From NCBI GenBank assembly GCA_945947575.1, contig CAMEYM010000008.1:40578-104577 (forward strand): a stretch of 64,000 nt of DNA, read 5' to 3'. Origin of the DNA: Rhizobium sp. Q54 (lineage in GTDB: Bacteria > Pseudomonadota > Alphaproteobacteria > UBA2966 > CAIVPW01). The notes under the pieces are model-generated. The model was not told the DNA's origin and did no database searches. It saw nothing but the letters and a program-made list of their open reading frames with translations. The translations under genes and the position numbers were made by a program. Of this stretch, positions 36,959 to 48,109 are shown one piece after another. Numbering within the stretch: position 1 is the first letter of the stretch; the number at the start of each line of letters is the position of its first letter.

Positions 36959-38248
36959 CTAGAGCGGCAAGGCGCGCAGCCGCGCAGCGTAGAAGCCGTC
37001 CATGCCGCCCAGTTCCGCGATGTGGCAGGGCAGGGTGCGCAAGTCCCCGGCGGGTGTGACGAGCTCCGTCAGTCCGCCGACCTCCGCGGGCGCTACCGGC
37101 TCGCGCCGGAAGCCGGGCCGCCGCGCGAGAAAGCTCTCGACCCGCTCGATCCCCTCGGCGCCATCCAGCGAGCACACGCAGTAGACCAGCACGCCCCCCG
37201 GCCGCAGCATCGCCGCCGCCGCATCCAGCAGCGCGTCCTGGGTGGGCCGCAGCGCCGCGCTGGATTGCGCCGACTTGTGCCAGGCGATGTCCGGATTGCG
37301 GCGAATCGTTCCGGTCGCGGTACACGGCGCATCGAGCAGCACGCCGTCGAGCAGCGCGCCCGGCGACCACTGGGTCGCATCCGCCGCGACGAGCGTCGCA
37401 TGCAAGCGCAAGCGCCGTAGATTGTCGGCAACGCGCTGCAGCCGCGCCGCATCGCGATCGACCGCCGTCACCGCCGCGCCCGCGGTTGCGAGCTGCGCCG
37501 TCTTGCCCCCCGGCGCGGCGCACAGATCCGCGATCCTGGCGTTGCGTGTCTCGGCCAACGCTCCCAGAAGGAGCCGCGCCGGCAGCGCCGCCGCCGCGTC
37601 CTGCACCCACCACGCGCCGTCGTCGTAGCCCGGCAATTCGGCGACACTGCCCGCGTTGCGCTGGCGCACGCTGCCGGTCGGCAGCACCACGGCGCCGGCC
37701 CGCTCCGCCAAGGCGGCGGCATCGCCCGATACGGTCAGGTCGAGCGGCGGCTCGCCCAGGTGCGCGGTGGCGATCGCCCGCGCGGTCCCCTCGCCGAAGT
37801 CGCGCAGCCATTGCTCCCACAGCCACGCCGGCGTGTTGAGCCGCGCCGCGTCCTGGCTTGCAAGGATGCCCGCGCCCTCGCGCGACAGCCGCCGCAGGAC
37901 GGCATTGACCAGGCCCTTGAGCGATTTGCTGCGGGTCCCCTCCACCGCGCCGTCCACGGCCGCGAATGCCGGCGTGCCGAGGAACAGCAGTTGCGCCGCG
38001 CCGAGGCGCAACACGCACCGCTCGCGCGGCGGCAGGTTGTCGGGCCGCTCCACGCAGCGCGCGATGGCGTCCTCGATCTGGCCCAGGCGGCGCAGGGTCG
38101 TCAGCACCAGCAGGCGCTGGAACCCGCGGTCGCGCGCCGACAGAGACGCCTTCTCGTCCGCCGGCGCGAACGCGGCATCCAAGGTCTCGCCGCCGAGCAC
38201 GGTTTGCAGGGCGCGCAGTGCGGCGCCGCGGGCATCCATGGGCGGCAT
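36959..38248 (-). CDS. rsmB: 16S rRNA (cytosine967-C5)-methyltransferase
   Basis: A 429-residue RNA methyltransferase with an N-terminal NusB-like domain (ALQTVLGGETLDAAF to FAAVDGAVEGTRSKSLKGLVNAVLRRL) and a C-terminal SAM-binding domain. Motifs: ADLCAAPGGKTAQLA for SAM, DAPCTATGTIRRNPDI and VYCVCSLDGAEG, which hold the two catalytic cysteines of the m5C family. ATG 38248 is chosen; 38239 and 38275 are alternatives. It begins the minus-strand operon rsmB-rpe-heparinase. Divergent from the nuclease-like gene. Confidence 0.93.
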   Translation of the reverse strand: MPPMDARGAALRALQTVLGGETLDAAFAPADEKASLSARDRGFQRLLVLTTLRRLGQIEDAIARCVERPDNLPPRERCVLRLGAAQLLFLGTPAFAAVDGAVEGTRSKSLKGLVNAVLRRLSREGAGILASQDAARLNTPAWLWEQWLRDFGEGTARAIATAHLGEPPLDLTVSGDAAALAERAGAVVLPTGSVRQRNAGSVAELPGYDDGAWWVQDAAAALPARLLLGALAETRNARIADLCAAPGGKTAQLATAGAAVTAVDRDAARLQRVADNLRRLRLHATLVAADATQWSPGALLDGVLLDAPCTATGTIRRNPDIAWHKSAQSSAALRPTQDALLDAAAAMLRPGGVLVYCVCSLDGAEGIERVESFLARRPGFRREPVAPAEVGGLTELVTPAGDLRTLPCHIAELGGMDGFYAARLRALPL

Positions 38249-38316
38249 GGGGACAGACCAGCGCCACCCCGTCAATTCATTGAATGTTCTCGTAATGTTC
38301 TGGTATTGGTTCGGCC

Positions 38317-38676
38317 ATGGGGCCTAAGGTCCGCTTCCTCGCCGCCGCACTCGGGGTGGCCCTCATGGCCGTTCCGGCTACGCCCGCGGACGATAGCCTC
38401 GCCGGTCCGGTCGCGGCCCAGGTCGTTGCCGTCATCGACGGCGATACCTTGGCCGTGCGGGCCCGCATCTGGCTGGGTCAGGACATCGCGGTGCATGTGC
38501 GCATCGACGGCATCGACGCACCGGAGTTGCGCGGCCGTTGCGCCGCCGAGCGCGCCGCTGCCCAGGCCGCGCGCATGGCGCTCAGCCGCCGGACTTTGGG
38601 CCAGCCCGTGCAACTCACCGGCATCCGCTGGGACAAGTATGGCGGCCGAGTCGTTGACATCGTATCCAAAAGATAG
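38317..38676 (+). pseudogene. thermonuclease-like gene, 5' part (interrupted)
   Basis: The first 113 codons of a staphylococcal-nuclease-like protein: a signal peptide (FLAAALGVALMAVPATPAD), then QVVAVIDGDTLAVRARIWLG, VHVRIDGIDAPELRGRCAAER, and IRWDKYGGRVV. From 38657 the frame runs into foreign DNA and stops after six codons (38676). The missing tail is found at 41230-41330. Without the insertion the protein would be about 147 residues and exported. Catalytic arginine and glutamate of the DGIDAPE region are retained, but the broken protein lacks its last strand and helix. Confidence 0.9.
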
Positions 38677-38745
38677 CGATTTCAACTAGTTACACCTCAT
38701 CCGGCACGCTATGGGCACGCAAAACGACTCTACGGGGTTACGTAG

Positions 38746-38821
38746 GGGCGCATAGCTCAGCGGTACGAGCGCTTGCTTGACATGCAAGAGGTCCGTGGTT
38801 CGATCCCACGTGCGCCCACCA
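38746..38821 (+). tRNA. tRNA-Val(GAC)
   Basis: A complete cloverleaf with acceptor GGGCGCA/TGCGCCC, anticodon loop TTGACAT (GAC), T arm GTGGTTCGATCCCAC and encoded CCA. It lies within the insertion that splits the nuclease gene, 90 bp from its left end. Confidence 0.95.
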
Positions 38822-39006
38822 CCTTTCGACTAGAACGATGTACGAGCGGTGGCGAACTTATGTCGTTAGCCGCCGCCCGCGATTGACGCTCGCGTCGACT
38901 GCACCGCCGCTCAGTGATCTCGAGGCGCTGCAGCATCGAGGGGCCGCCGTGCCCTGGGCGTGGTGTGGACCGGGGACGTTGTCGAACGCGCCGAATCGAT
39001 CGACGT

Positions 39007-39897
39007 TCATGCCGCCGCTTCCGAAGCGCCTGACGCCACGCAGGAGACAAAGCTTCTCAGTGCGCTGTCTTCATGGACGGTGCGGCGCCGAATGAAAATG
39101 GTTTCGACTCGCTTGTGGGACCTGCTGAGCGCGTGCACGCGGACGCTGCTGCTCAACCCGCTGCGAGCGACAACGCTGCGCGGCAGTAGCGTAACGCCCA
39201 TGTCCGCTGCGACGCAGCCAATGATACCGTCGAGAGTCCCGAACTCCAGTCGCGCGGAGGTGGGCCAACCAAGCTCCGCCAAGACCTGCTCCAGCCTCTG
39301 CCTGTACGAGCACCCACTGCGGAATACGAGAGCGGCAGGGCCCACTTCCGGCGTTCCCTTGCGCAAGGCGGCAAGGTTTGGCCAGCGCCGAGCACTGACA
39401 AGCACAAGCTCCTCGTTGAACGCGGAGACGAAGGCGAGGTCAGGATGATCGACGGGGCCAGCCACGAACGCGCCGTCGAGTGAACCATCAAGGACTGCAG
39501 CCACGAGTGCGGCAGTCGGACCTGTGCGTAGGGTCAACCGCACCGCGGGAAACGCCCTGCAGAAACGCGCAAGCAACGGTGGTAGACGAACCGCAGCTGT
39601 CGTCTCCATTGAGCCGATGGCCAATGTGCCCTTGGCCACCCCATCGTCGCACGCCGCAACCATTGCCTCCCGCGACAAAGCCGCCAAGCGCTCGACGTAG
39701 GGCAACAATCGCCGACCCGCTCCAGTCAGCTTCATGCCGCGGCTGTGTCTCTCGAACAGGAGGACACCTACCTCCGTCTCGAGTGCCTTGATTCGGTTCG
39801 TGACGTTCGACTGCACTGTCCTGAGTTCGTCCGCTGCGCGGGTGATCCCGCCGCAGCGCGCCACGGCCGAGAATGTGGAAAGGTCAGAAAATTGCAT
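39007..39897 (-). CDS. LysR-family transcriptional regulator
   Basis: A 296-residue regulator. The N-terminal HTH is present (MQFSDLSTFSAVARCGGITRAADELRTVQSNVTNRIKALE). The effector domain (LAIGSMETTAAVRLPPLLARF onwards) contains LRTGPTAALVAAVLDGSLDGAFV. It is divergent from the binding protein gene 111 bp away, the classic LysR layout, so it likely controls that gene in response to its ligand. Codon use appears less extremely GC-rich than that of neighbouring core genes, in keeping with its place inside the insertion. Confidence 0.9.
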   Translation of the reverse strand: MQFSDLSTFSAVARCGGITRAADELRTVQSNVTNRIKALETEVGVLLFERHSRGMKLTGAGRRLLPYVERLAALSREAMVAACDDGVAKGTLAIGSMETTAAVRLPPLLARFCRAFPAVRLTLRTGPTAALVAAVLDGSLDGAFVAGPVDHPDLAFVSAFNEELVLVSARRWPNLAALRKGTPEVGPAALVFRSGCSYRQRLEQVLAELGWPTSARLEFGTLDGIIGCVAADMGVTLLPRSVVARSGLSSSVRVHALSRSHKRVETIFIRRRTVHEDSALRSFVSCVASGASEAAA

Positions 39898-40008
39898 GCC
39901 CAGACCATTCTGTATTTGAGATTGATTGGTTCTTTATAAAGCGTTTCTGGTGAACGCTACCAGCGCTTACGTTGCGAGTCCAGATTGAGCGAACTCGGAG
40001 GACCGCAC

Positions 40009-40803
40009 ATGTCTCTAGGTACGGATCGGAACGCGCGCGTGTCGGCGAATCACCACGTGCTTTCAGTGGTGGCTTTCGGAATGATTTTGGCCTTCGCGCC
40101 GGCCCAAGCCGCCGACGCCGCGGAGGTCAAGGTCCTGAGCACCATCGGCATCAGGGCCGTGATGCAGGAACTTGGCCCTCAGTTCGAGCGCGCCACGGGG
40201 CACAGGCTGGTGATCACATTCGACGTGGCCGGTGCGTTGAAGAGGCAGATCGACGCCGGCGAGAAGTTCGACGTCGCCATCCTGACCATTCCGGTCATCG
40301 ATGAGCTGATCAAGGCGGGCACGCTTGTCGCGGATACTCGGGTAGATGTCGCGCGCAGCGGCATGGGGCTGGCGGTGCGCGCCGGTGCGCCCAAGCCGGA
40401 CATCAGCTCGGTCGAGGGGTTTACGCGCGTTCTGCTCGATGCGAAGTCCGTCACCTATCCGGAGGAGGGACTGACCGGCGTGTACTTCACCCAAGTGCAA
40501 GAACGCCTGGGAATCGCCGCCGCCATCAAAGCCAAGGCTAAGCTGACGACCAGTGGCAGCCCCGCCGAGCTCGTTGCTCGGGGTGAAGCGGAGGTCGCCG
40601 CGCACATCGTTCCTGAACTTCTCGCCGTCCAGGGCGTTCAAGTCCTCGGACCATTCCCGCGTGAATTGCAGAATTACATCGTCCTGCCCGGTGGCGTGGC
40701 AACGCTCGCCGCAGAACCCAAAGCCGGCAAGGAACTCCTTCAGTTTCTGGTGGGACCCGCCGCCAGCGCCATCATGAAGGCGAGGGGCTATGAGCCGCTT
40801 TAG
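40009..40803 (+). CDS. ModA-like periplasmic substrate-binding protein
   Basis: A 264-residue exported protein. ATG 40009 follows GGAGGA at 7 nt; a signal peptide (VLSVVAFGMILAFAPAQAADA) is visible. The mature part has EVKVLSTIGIRAVMQELGPQFERATGHRLVITFDVAGALKRQIDAGEKFDVAILT, similar to ModA-type type-2 periplasmic binding proteins for molybdate or other anions. No ABC permease or ATPase gene is near, so it may act alone or with a distant transporter, or as a sensor. It is divergent from the LysR gene and sits inside the insertion. Confidence 0.82.
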   Translation: MSLGTDRNARVSANHHVLSVVAFGMILAFAPAQAADAAEVKVLSTIGIRAVMQELGPQFERATGHRLVITFDVAGALKRQIDAGEKFDVAILTIPVIDELIKAGTLVADTRVDVARSGMGLAVRAGAPKPDISSVEGFTRVLLDAKSVTYPEEGLTGVYFTQVQERLGIAAAIKAKAKLTTSGSPAELVARGEAEVAAHIVPELLAVQGVQVLGPFPRELQNYIVLPGGVATLAAEPKAGKELLQFLVGPAASAIMKARGYEPL

Positions 40804-41229
40804 CACGCTCCTTGAGGCGTTGATCCCCAGTTGAGTGCCTTTCAGACCGGGAGATACTGATTGAATGCCGGGCGATCCTCCGACCCGTGAGAAGCGGGTT
40901 GGGGGTCTCGCCCCCCCTAGTTTGTTCGATAACGCCGCATGAGAAGTGCACCTGCGCCCGCGACCACGCGGTAAGAGCGATGCTCCGATCATCATTTGCG
41001 CGTCTTGCACCCGCGCCACGCAAATGTTGCGTATTCAGCGAAGTCGCTTTCGGTCGCATATGCCCCGCAACGGCGTATGACGGTAGGGCTGTCCGCCACT
41101 GGCAACTCCAACCGGAAAGTGGGGCACGCAAAGGGCACGCAATTCAGGTTCTCTTCCGCAGTTTTCCGTCCTTTCGAGTACGCGAAAGTTTGCGAAAATT
41201 GGCCGATTTCTGCCGTTTCCTGTGCGTTG
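40804..41229. other. right end of the insertion, no gene seen
   Basis: A 426-bp stretch without a supported gene. It contains a GGGGG/CCCCC hairpin (40901-40915), two GGGCACGC words with a 3-nt spacer (41122-41140), and an AT-richer patch with GCGAAAGTTTGCGAAAA before the junction pentamer CGTTG. Confidence 0.5.
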
Positions 41230-41330
41230 CCCGCGTCACCGATGCTGCGGGCGAAGACATCGCCGCTCATCTGCGATCGTTGGAGCTGGTGCGCGCCTAC
41301 GACGGCCGCACGCGCGTCGGCTGGTGCTAG
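41230..41330 (+). pseudogene. thermonuclease-like gene, 3' part
   Basis: The last 34 codons of the interrupted nuclease: ARVTDAAGEDIAAHLRSLELVRAYDGRTRVGWC, matching the family end in which a conserved helix (DLAALLI) and a YDGG..R..WC tail follow the GGRVVA strand. It has no start of its own. The stop overlaps the 3' end of the TetR gene by 4 bp. Confidence 0.88.
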
Positions 41331-41980
41331 CGAGCCGCCTGGCCTGCGGCGCCCGTCGCGGGCGCGCCGGCTGGAGCTTCGCGGCCTTCGGCGCGGGCGC
41401 GCAGCATCAGCGACTCGAACGAGGCGCGAGCGCGGGCCTCGGCGTTATTGGCGTTCAGCAGGCGATGGTAGGTGTTGTAGCCCTGCTGGATCGCCAGGAT
41501 GTTGAAGGCGATCTGGCCGGGGTCGAGGTTGTCGCGGAACTGTCCGTTCCCCATCGCCTCGCGCGTCGCGCTCTCCAGCGCAGTGATCCAGTCCTTATGG
41601 ACGCGCGCTACGTAGTAGCGGCACACGCCGGGCTTGTCGTCGAGCTCGGTCGCCGCGCTCAGGAAGATGTCGCCGCCCGGCATCTGCTTGTTGCCGGAGT
41701 ACCGGAGCCAGCCGTCGAACAGGGCGCGCAGGCGCGTCTCGCCGGGGGCGGCCTGGTTGGCCGGAACGATGACGAGGTTGCCGAACAGCGCCGCGGCGGT
41801 CTGCAGCACCGCGAGGTCGAGCGCCTCTTTGGTGCCGAAGTGCGCGATCAGCCCGCTCTTGGAGAGGTCGAGGTCCTTGGCGAGGCCGCCAATGGTGAGG
41901 CCTTCCAGGCCATCGCGGCTCGCGATGGCGACAGCCCGCTCCAGAATGGAATCGCGCGTACGCGCGCCCTTCTTACCCAT
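41327..41980 (-). CDS. TetR-family transcriptional regulator
   Basis: A 217-residue regulator. The N-terminal HTH is KGARTRDSILERAVAIASRDGLEGLTIGGLAKDLDLSKSGLIAHFGTKEALDLAVL. The ligand domain has GFNI-like helices including LDPGQIAFNILAIQQGYNTYHRL and an AAPAGAPATGAAGQ low-complexity tail. Ligand unknown. It is downstream of acs on the same strand with a 111-bp gap, but a link to acetate metabolism is not shown. The conserved family C-terminal domain TetR_C is likely of the YjdC/AcrR type. Confidence 0.9.
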   Translation of the reverse strand: MGKKGARTRDSILERAVAIASRDGLEGLTIGGLAKDLDLSKSGLIAHFGTKEALDLAVLQTAAALFGNLVIVPANQAAPGETRLRALFDGWLRYSGNKQMPGGDIFLSAATELDDKPGVCRYYVARVHKDWITALESATREAMGNGQFRDNLDPGQIAFNILAIQQGYNTYHRLLNANNAEARARASFESLMLRARAEGREAPAGAPATGAAGQAAR

Positions 41981-42091
41981 GCCCGCTGACCCCCAACGGG
42001 CGGGAGTATTCGCAGAACGGTCGTGCGATTACAAGACTGCCGGCGTCGTCCGCGCGGTTTTTTTCGAACGCTCGTTAGGTGCCTGAAACCC

Positions 42092-44035
<1,944 letters not shown>

Positions 44036-44128
44036 TGCCGTCCCCTCCCAAGCGTCGTCGCGGCTAGTATGCCGCCAAGGACAACTTTAGATAAGCGTCG
44101 GCGCAAGCGCCGGACGAGGACGAAGCGC

Positions 44129-44914
44129 ATGTTGCTGGCCCTATGCACCTGGTCGGAAGTTGAGGCGTACCTCAAGCGCTCGGCGGGCATCATCGTGCCG
44201 ATCGGCTCCACCGAGCAGCACGGCCCCAACGGCCTCATCGGCACCGACGCGATCTGCGCCGAGGTGGTGGGGCAGGGCCTGGGCGATGCGGTCGACGCCC
44301 TGGTGACGCCGACCATCGCCGTCGGCATGGCCCAGCACCACATGGCGTTTCCCGGCACCATGACCTTGCGGCCGTCCACGTTCATCCAGGTGGTGCGCGA
44401 TTGCGTCGTCTCGCTCGCGGCGCACGGCTTCCGGCGCTTCTATTTCGTCAACGGCCACGGCGGCAACATCGCGCCGGTGACTTCGGCCTTCGGCGAGATC
44501 TACGCCGAGACGAGCATGGCGCCGCGCGTCGCGCTGGAGGCGCGCTCCGCAATACCTGGCGGCACCGGTGACAATCGCGGCGGCGTGCAGTGCACGCTGC
44601 GCAATTGGTGGCTGCGCCCGCCGGTCGTGGCGCTGGCGAAGGAACTCTACGGCGAGCACGAAGGCCTCCACGCGACGCCGTCCGAAGTGTCGCTGACCCA
44701 GCACGTCTATCCGGACCACATCAAGAAAGCGAAGATGGATCCGGCGCCGCCGGCGACCCTCGACTTTGCCGACGCCTTCGACTTCCGCCGCCGCTTCCCC
44801 GACGGCCGCATGGGCTCGCATCCGGCGCTGTCCACACCGGAGCACGGCAAGCAGTTCTTGGACCTGGTGGTGGCTGATCTGGTGAAGGACTACCGCAAGT
44901 TCGTAGCGGCGTAG
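44129..44914 (+). CDS. creatininase-family amidohydrolase
   Basis: A 261-residue metal-dependent amidohydrolase. ATG 44129 matches family starts; an in-frame start at 44069 would add a basic 20-residue tail. Motifs: VPIGSTEQHGPNGLIGTDAICAEVV (metal-binding E and H, D), VGMAQHHMAFPGTMTLRPSTFI, YFVNGHGGNIAPV and a late GDNRGGV. Relatives hydrolyse creatinine or take part in modified-peptide or riboflavin-type pathways; the substrate here is unknown. Divergent from acs. Confidence 0.88.
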   Translation: MLLALCTWSEVEAYLKRSAGIIVPIGSTEQHGPNGLIGTDAICAEVVGQGLGDAVDALVTPTIAVGMAQHHMAFPGTMTLRPSTFIQVVRDCVVSLAAHGFRRFYFVNGHGGNIAPVTSAFGEIYAETSMAPRVALEARSAIPGGTGDNRGGVQCTLRNWWLRPPVVALAKELYGEHEGLHATPSEVSLTQHVYPDHIKKAKMDPAPPATLDFADAFDFRRRFPDGRMGSHPALSTPEHGKQFLDLVVADLVKDYRKFVAA

Positions 44915-44915
44915 T

Positions 44916-45296
44916 TTAGGCGACGATCACCACGCCGTTTTCCACACGCACCGGAATCGGCGTCAGCGAGTCGCCCTTGCAGGGCCCCCAGATGCAATAG
45001 CCGTCCTCGATGCGGAACTGCGCGCCGTGGGTGGCGCAGTGGATGTTCTTGCGCGTGTAGTCGAGGAACATGCCCGGCTGCCAGTTGAGCGGCGAGTGCG
45101 TGTGCGGGCAGTCGTTGACGTAGCCGTAGGCCGCGTCCCCCATGCGCACGACGAACATCTCGAACACGCGCGGCGGCGTGCCGAACGAGAACTCGCGCCC
45201 GCCCGGATCGCGGATCTCGTCCAATCGGCACAGGAAAGTGCCCGCTGCCGGGACGTTCTCTATTTCAGGCCACCGAGTTGGCGGATCGCTTTCCAT
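44916..45296 (-). CDS. Rieske [2Fe-2S] domain protein
   Basis: A 126-residue protein. Cluster ligands are in CPHTHS and, 24 residues on, CATHG, the C-x-H and C-x2-H pattern of the Rieske fold. Other parts: GTFLCRLDEIRDPGGREFSFGTPPRVFEMFVVRMGD and IWGPCKGDSLTPIPVRVENGVVIV. It is a ferredoxin-like electron carrier or a stand-alone domain. ATG 45296 gives an overlap of 37 bp with the EVE gene. The gene is the last of the minus-strand run gpsA-YciI-EVE-Rieske. Confidence 0.88.
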   Translation of the reverse strand: MESDPPTRWPEIENVPAAGTFLCRLDEIRDPGGREFSFGTPPRVFEMFVVRMGDAAYGYVNDCPHTHSPLNWQPGMFLDYTRKNIHCATHGAQFRIEDGYCIWGPCKGDSLTPIPVRVENGVVIVA

Positions 45297-45670
45297 GCGT
45301 CCGGTTCGACCTTCTGCACCGACAGCCGCGCGATGCGCACGAGCTGCATCTCGGCGAATCGCGGGTCGGCTTTGACCTGCTTCAACGTCACCGGCGTCGG
45401 AAACGGCTCGACCGTCTCGACGTCCACCATGACGAACTTGCCGGTCTCGTCCGACTTGTCGGGGTACGAGGTCTTGCGCACGCGCACGACGCCGACGATC
45501 TGCTTCTCCTTTCCCGTGTGATAGAAGAAGCAGAGATCGCCCTTCTCCATGCGCTTCAGGTATGACGCCGCGCGCGTGTTGCGCACGCCGTCCCAGTTGC
45601 CGATCTTCTTCTTGACCTGCATGTCCCAGGAATATTCCTCGGGCTCGGTCTTCAGCAGCCAGTACTGCAT
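45260..45670 (-). CDS. EVE-domain protein
   Basis: A 136-residue protein of PUA-like fold: MQYWLLKTEPEEYSWDM, KKIGNWDGVRNTRAASYLKRMEKGDLCFFYHTGKEKQIVGVVRV, and TPVTLKQVKADPRFAEMQLVRIARLSVQKVEPDAWKAIRQLGGL. EVE domains bind modified bases in nucleic acid, similar to YTH; in bacteria they accompany tRNA or rRNA processing or defence. The start codon shares one base with the YciI stop (TGATG), so translation is coupled. Confidence 0.93.
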   Translation of the reverse strand: MQYWLLKTEPEEYSWDMQVKKKIGNWDGVRNTRAASYLKRMEKGDLCFFYHTGKEKQIVGVVRVRKTSYPDKSDETGKFVMVDVETVEPFPTPVTLKQVKADPRFAEMQLVRIARLSVQKVEPDAWKAIRQLGGLK

Positions 45671-45969
45671 CACAGCACCAGTTCGGGAAGCCCTGTGCCG
45701 ACGGTGTGCTTCCACGGCCGCACGGTGACACTCTCGAACACACCCGCCTTGGTGTAGGGATCGCCGGCGATCAGCTTGTCGGCCTCCGCCAGCGTCTTGC
45801 ACTCGACGATGATCAGGCTGCCGACCGGCGCGCCGGCCTCGTCCGTGAATGCACCGGCCGCGCGCACCTTCTTCTTGCTCTTGGCGAGGTAGGCTAGGTG
45901 CTTGGCCCGCGTCTTCAGGCGCAGGTCGAGCCGGCCTGGCCGGTCGATGGCGATGATGGCGTACAGCAT
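45670..45969 (-). CDS. YciI-like protein
   Basis: A 99-residue small protein of the YCII fold: MLYAIIAIDRPGRLDLRLKTRAKHLAYL, VGSLIIVECKTLAEADKLIAGDPYTKAGVFESVTVRPWKHTVG. The conserved histidine and aspartate (HLAYL and DPYTKAG) fit a possible small catalytic or ligand site. It is coupled to the EVE gene downstream and lies 51 bp after gpsA. This gene order with tsaD and gpsA is common in alphaproteobacteria. Confidence 0.93.
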   Translation of the reverse strand: MLYAIIAIDRPGRLDLRLKTRAKHLAYLAKSKKKVRAAGAFTDEAGAPVGSLIIVECKTLAEADKLIAGDPYTKAGVFESVTVRPWKHTVGTGLPELVL

Positions 45970-46020
45970 GGTGCCCCCTTCTACGTTGTCCCGCGCCGTC
46001 GCTCCGCTGGCGCAGGAACC

Positions 46021-47022
46021 CTATTCTCCTTCCACGCGGAACGGACGCGCCAGCAGCGCCTGGATCTCGCGGTCGATCGGGGCGCGCTTGTTGACGATGG
46101 CGTCTACCGCCGCCGAGATCGGCATCTCGATCTTGAGCCGTGCGGCGAGGCGCACGACCGCGGCCGCAGTGGAGACGCCTTCCGCCACGGACGTGCGCGA
46201 CGCGACCACTTCGGCCGTCGTCTTGCCGCGGCCGAGGGCGACGCCCAGGCTGAAGTTGCGCGACTGCTCGGACGAGCACGTCAGAACCAGGTCGCCCAGG
46301 CCGGACAATCCCATCAGCGTGGCCGGCTGCGCCTGCAGCACGCGACCCAGGCGCTGAATCTCCGCCAAACCGCGCGTCACCAGCGCGGCGCGCGCGTTGT
46401 CGCCCATCTTGCGTCCGGCGACGATGCCGCAGGCGATGGCGATGACGTTCTTGACGCCGCCGCCCACCTGGGCGCCGACGATGTCGGACGACAAGTAGGG
46501 ACGGAACGTCGGCGTGCCGATCGCCTCGACCAGCGCCCTGCCAATCTCCGCATCCTTGCAGGCGAGGGTCACCGCGGCCGGCAATCCGCGTGCGATCTCG
46601 GGCGCGAAGGTCGGTCCCGACAGCACGGCGATCGGCGCGCTCGGAATCTCCGCGGAGACCACTTCGCTGAGCAGCGCGCCGCTCGTCTCTTCGATGCCCT
46701 TGCTGCAGATGGCGAGCGGGGCGCCGCTGCGCACATGCGGGCGCAGGGACCGGCACACGCTGCGCAGATACTGCGCGGGCGCGGCGAGCAGGAGCGCGTC
46801 GGACTCCGCGAGCGCGGCGAATTCGGTGCTGGCCTGGATGCCGCCCTCGAGCTTCACGCCCGGCAGGAACGGGTTGTCGCCGCCGGCGTTGATCGCCGCC
46901 GCGACATCCGCCTCGCGCACCCACAACGTCGGGCGCAGCTTGGCGCGCGCTGCCAGCAGCGCGAGGGTCGTGCCCCACGCGCCGCCGCCGACGACACCGA
47001 TGCGACGGATCGCGGCGCTCAC
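46021..47022 (-). CDS. gpsA: glycerol-3-phosphate dehydrogenase [NAD(P)+]
   Basis: A 333-residue enzyme that makes sn-glycerol 3-phosphate from DHAP for phospholipid synthesis. Motifs: [19 protein letters not shown] (NAD binding), [42 protein letters not shown], and the catalytic lysine in [14 protein letters not shown] followed by [19 protein letters not shown] 47022 overlaps the tsaD stop (GTGA). Length is normal. Confidence 0.96.
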   Translation of the reverse strand: MSAAIRRIGVVGGGAWGTTLALLAARAKLRPTLWVREADVAAAINAGGDNPFLPGVKLEGGIQASTEFAALAESDALLLAAPAQYLRSVCRSLRPHVRSGAPLAICSKGIEETSGALLSEVVSAEIPSAPIAVLSGPTFAPEIARGLPAAVTLACKDAEIGRALVEAIGTPTFRPYLSSDIVGAQVGGGVKNVIAIACGIVAGRKMGDNARAALVTRGLAEIQRLGRVLQAQPATLMGLSGLGDLVLTCSSEQSRNFSLGVALGRGKTTAEVVASRTSVAEGVSTAAAVVRLAARLKIEMPISAAVDAIVNKRAPIDREIQALLARPFRVEGE

Positions 47023-48071
47023 GTTGAGATCCCTTGGGCGTTCCTCGCGGCCAGTTCCATCAGAGGCCAGCGCGCCCGCCCCGGCGCGTCCAGTGCATCC
47101 GTCAGGCCCGCCTGCACGCGCTCGGCGCCGGCCCAGGCGATCATCGCGGCGTTGTCGGTGCACAGCTCCTTGGGCGGCGCGACGACCGTGAAGCCGGACT
47201 TCTTCGTCGCCGCCTCCAGGCGCTCGCGCAGCGCGGCGTTCGCGGCGACGCCGCCGGCAATGACCAGCGTGCGTCCGTTCGGGTATCGCTCCGCAAACTT
47301 GAGCATGGCGTTGCGCGTACGATCGACCACCACATCGCCGACCGCTGCCTGGAAGGACGCCGCCAGGTCCGCGACGTCCTGCGGCGACAGCGTACGTTCT
47401 TCGGTGATGCGGCGGATGGCGGTCTTCAGGCCCGAGAAGGAGAAGTCACAGCCCGCACGCCCGACCATCGGACGCGGCAGCGCGAACGCGCGCGCATTGC
47501 CGGTTGCGGCAGCGCGCTCGATCTCCGGTCCGCCGGGATAGCCCATGCCGAGCAGCCGCGCGCTTTTGTCAAACGCCTCGCCGATGGCGTCGTCGATGGT
47601 GGTGCCCAGGCGCTCGTAGCGTCCCAGCGCTTCGCAGGCGATCAGCTGGCAATGCCCGCCGGTGACGAGAAGCAACAGGTACGGAAATTTCACATCGTGG
47701 GAGAGGCGCGCCGACAGCGCGTGGCCCTCCAAGTGATTGACCGCGATGAACGGCAAGCCGGCCGCCGCCGCGATGGCCTTGCCAGTCACCAGCCCCACCA
47801 GCACGCCGCCGATCAGCCCAGGTCCCGCGGTGGCGGCGACCCCGGCGAGATCGGCGAAGCCCACGCCGGCCTTTGCCATGGCGCCCTCGACCAGTCCGTC
47901 GAGATGCTCGATGTGGGCGCGCGCGGCGATCTCGGGCACCACGCCGCCATAGGCGCGATGGTCCTCGAGCTGGGACAGCACCAGGGACGACAAGATGCGG
48001 CGATCGAAGGCGACGACCGCGGCCGCCGTCTCGTCGCAACTCGTTTCGATGCCTAGGACGACGCCCGTCAT
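47019..48071 (-). CDS. tsaD: tRNA t6A threonylcarbamoyltransferase
   Basis: A 350-residue TsaD/Kae1/YgjD ATPase. It transfers the threonylcarbamoyl group to A37 of ANN-decoding tRNAs, with TsaB and TsaE encoded elsewhere. Motifs: [17 protein letters not shown], the Fe-binding HLEGH ([10 protein letters not shown]), [44 protein letters not shown], and [16 protein letters not shown]. It is divergent from hemC with a 38-bp gap and runs into gpsA. Confidence 0.97.
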   Translation of the reverse strand: MTGVVLGIETSCDETAAAVVAFDRRILSSLVLSQLEDHRAYGGVVPEIAARAHIEHLDGLVEGAMAKAGVGFADLAGVAATAGPGLIGGVLVGLVTGKAIAAAAGLPFIAVNHLEGHALSARLSHDVKFPYLLLLVTGGHCQLIACEALGRYERLGTTIDDAIGEAFDKSARLLGMGYPGGPEIERAAATGNARAFALPRPMVGRAGCDFSFSGLKTAIRRITEERTLSPQDVADLAASFQAAVGDVVVDRTRNAMLKFAERYPNGRTLVIAGGVAANAALRERLEAATKKSGFTVVAPPKELCTDNAAMIAWAGAERVQAGLTDALDAPGRARWPLMELAARNAQGIST

Positions 48072-48109
48072 GCTTGCCTTTTGTGTGCCGCCGCTCTAGC
48101 ACCACGGCC

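Larger units (their letters stand above)
38657..41229. mobile_element. 2,573-bp insertion splitting the nuclease gene
   Basis: The pentamer CGTTG occurs at both junctions (38652-38656 and 41225-41229). Deleting 38657-41229 joins GGRVV to ARVTDAAGED in one frame and restores a typical nuclease C-terminus. The insert carries tRNA-Val, a LysR gene and a binding-protein gene, but no integrase or transposase. Near the left end (C)GGCACGC-tat-GGGCACGC (38702-38720) and near the right end GGGCACGC-aaa-GGGCACGC (41122-41140) look like paired arm sites of a tyrosine integrase. No terminal inverted repeats were seen. I infer an integrative element that lost its integrase. Confidence 0.75.

Noticed and set aside
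40901..40925. Terminator after the binding-protein gene
   Set aside because: Only a 5-bp G/C stem with a weak T tract; too little to call.
38657..41229. Insertion as a transposon with terminal inverted repeats
   Set aside because: The ends do not pair as inverted repeats and no transposase is present; arm-like repeats favour a tyrosine-integrase element.
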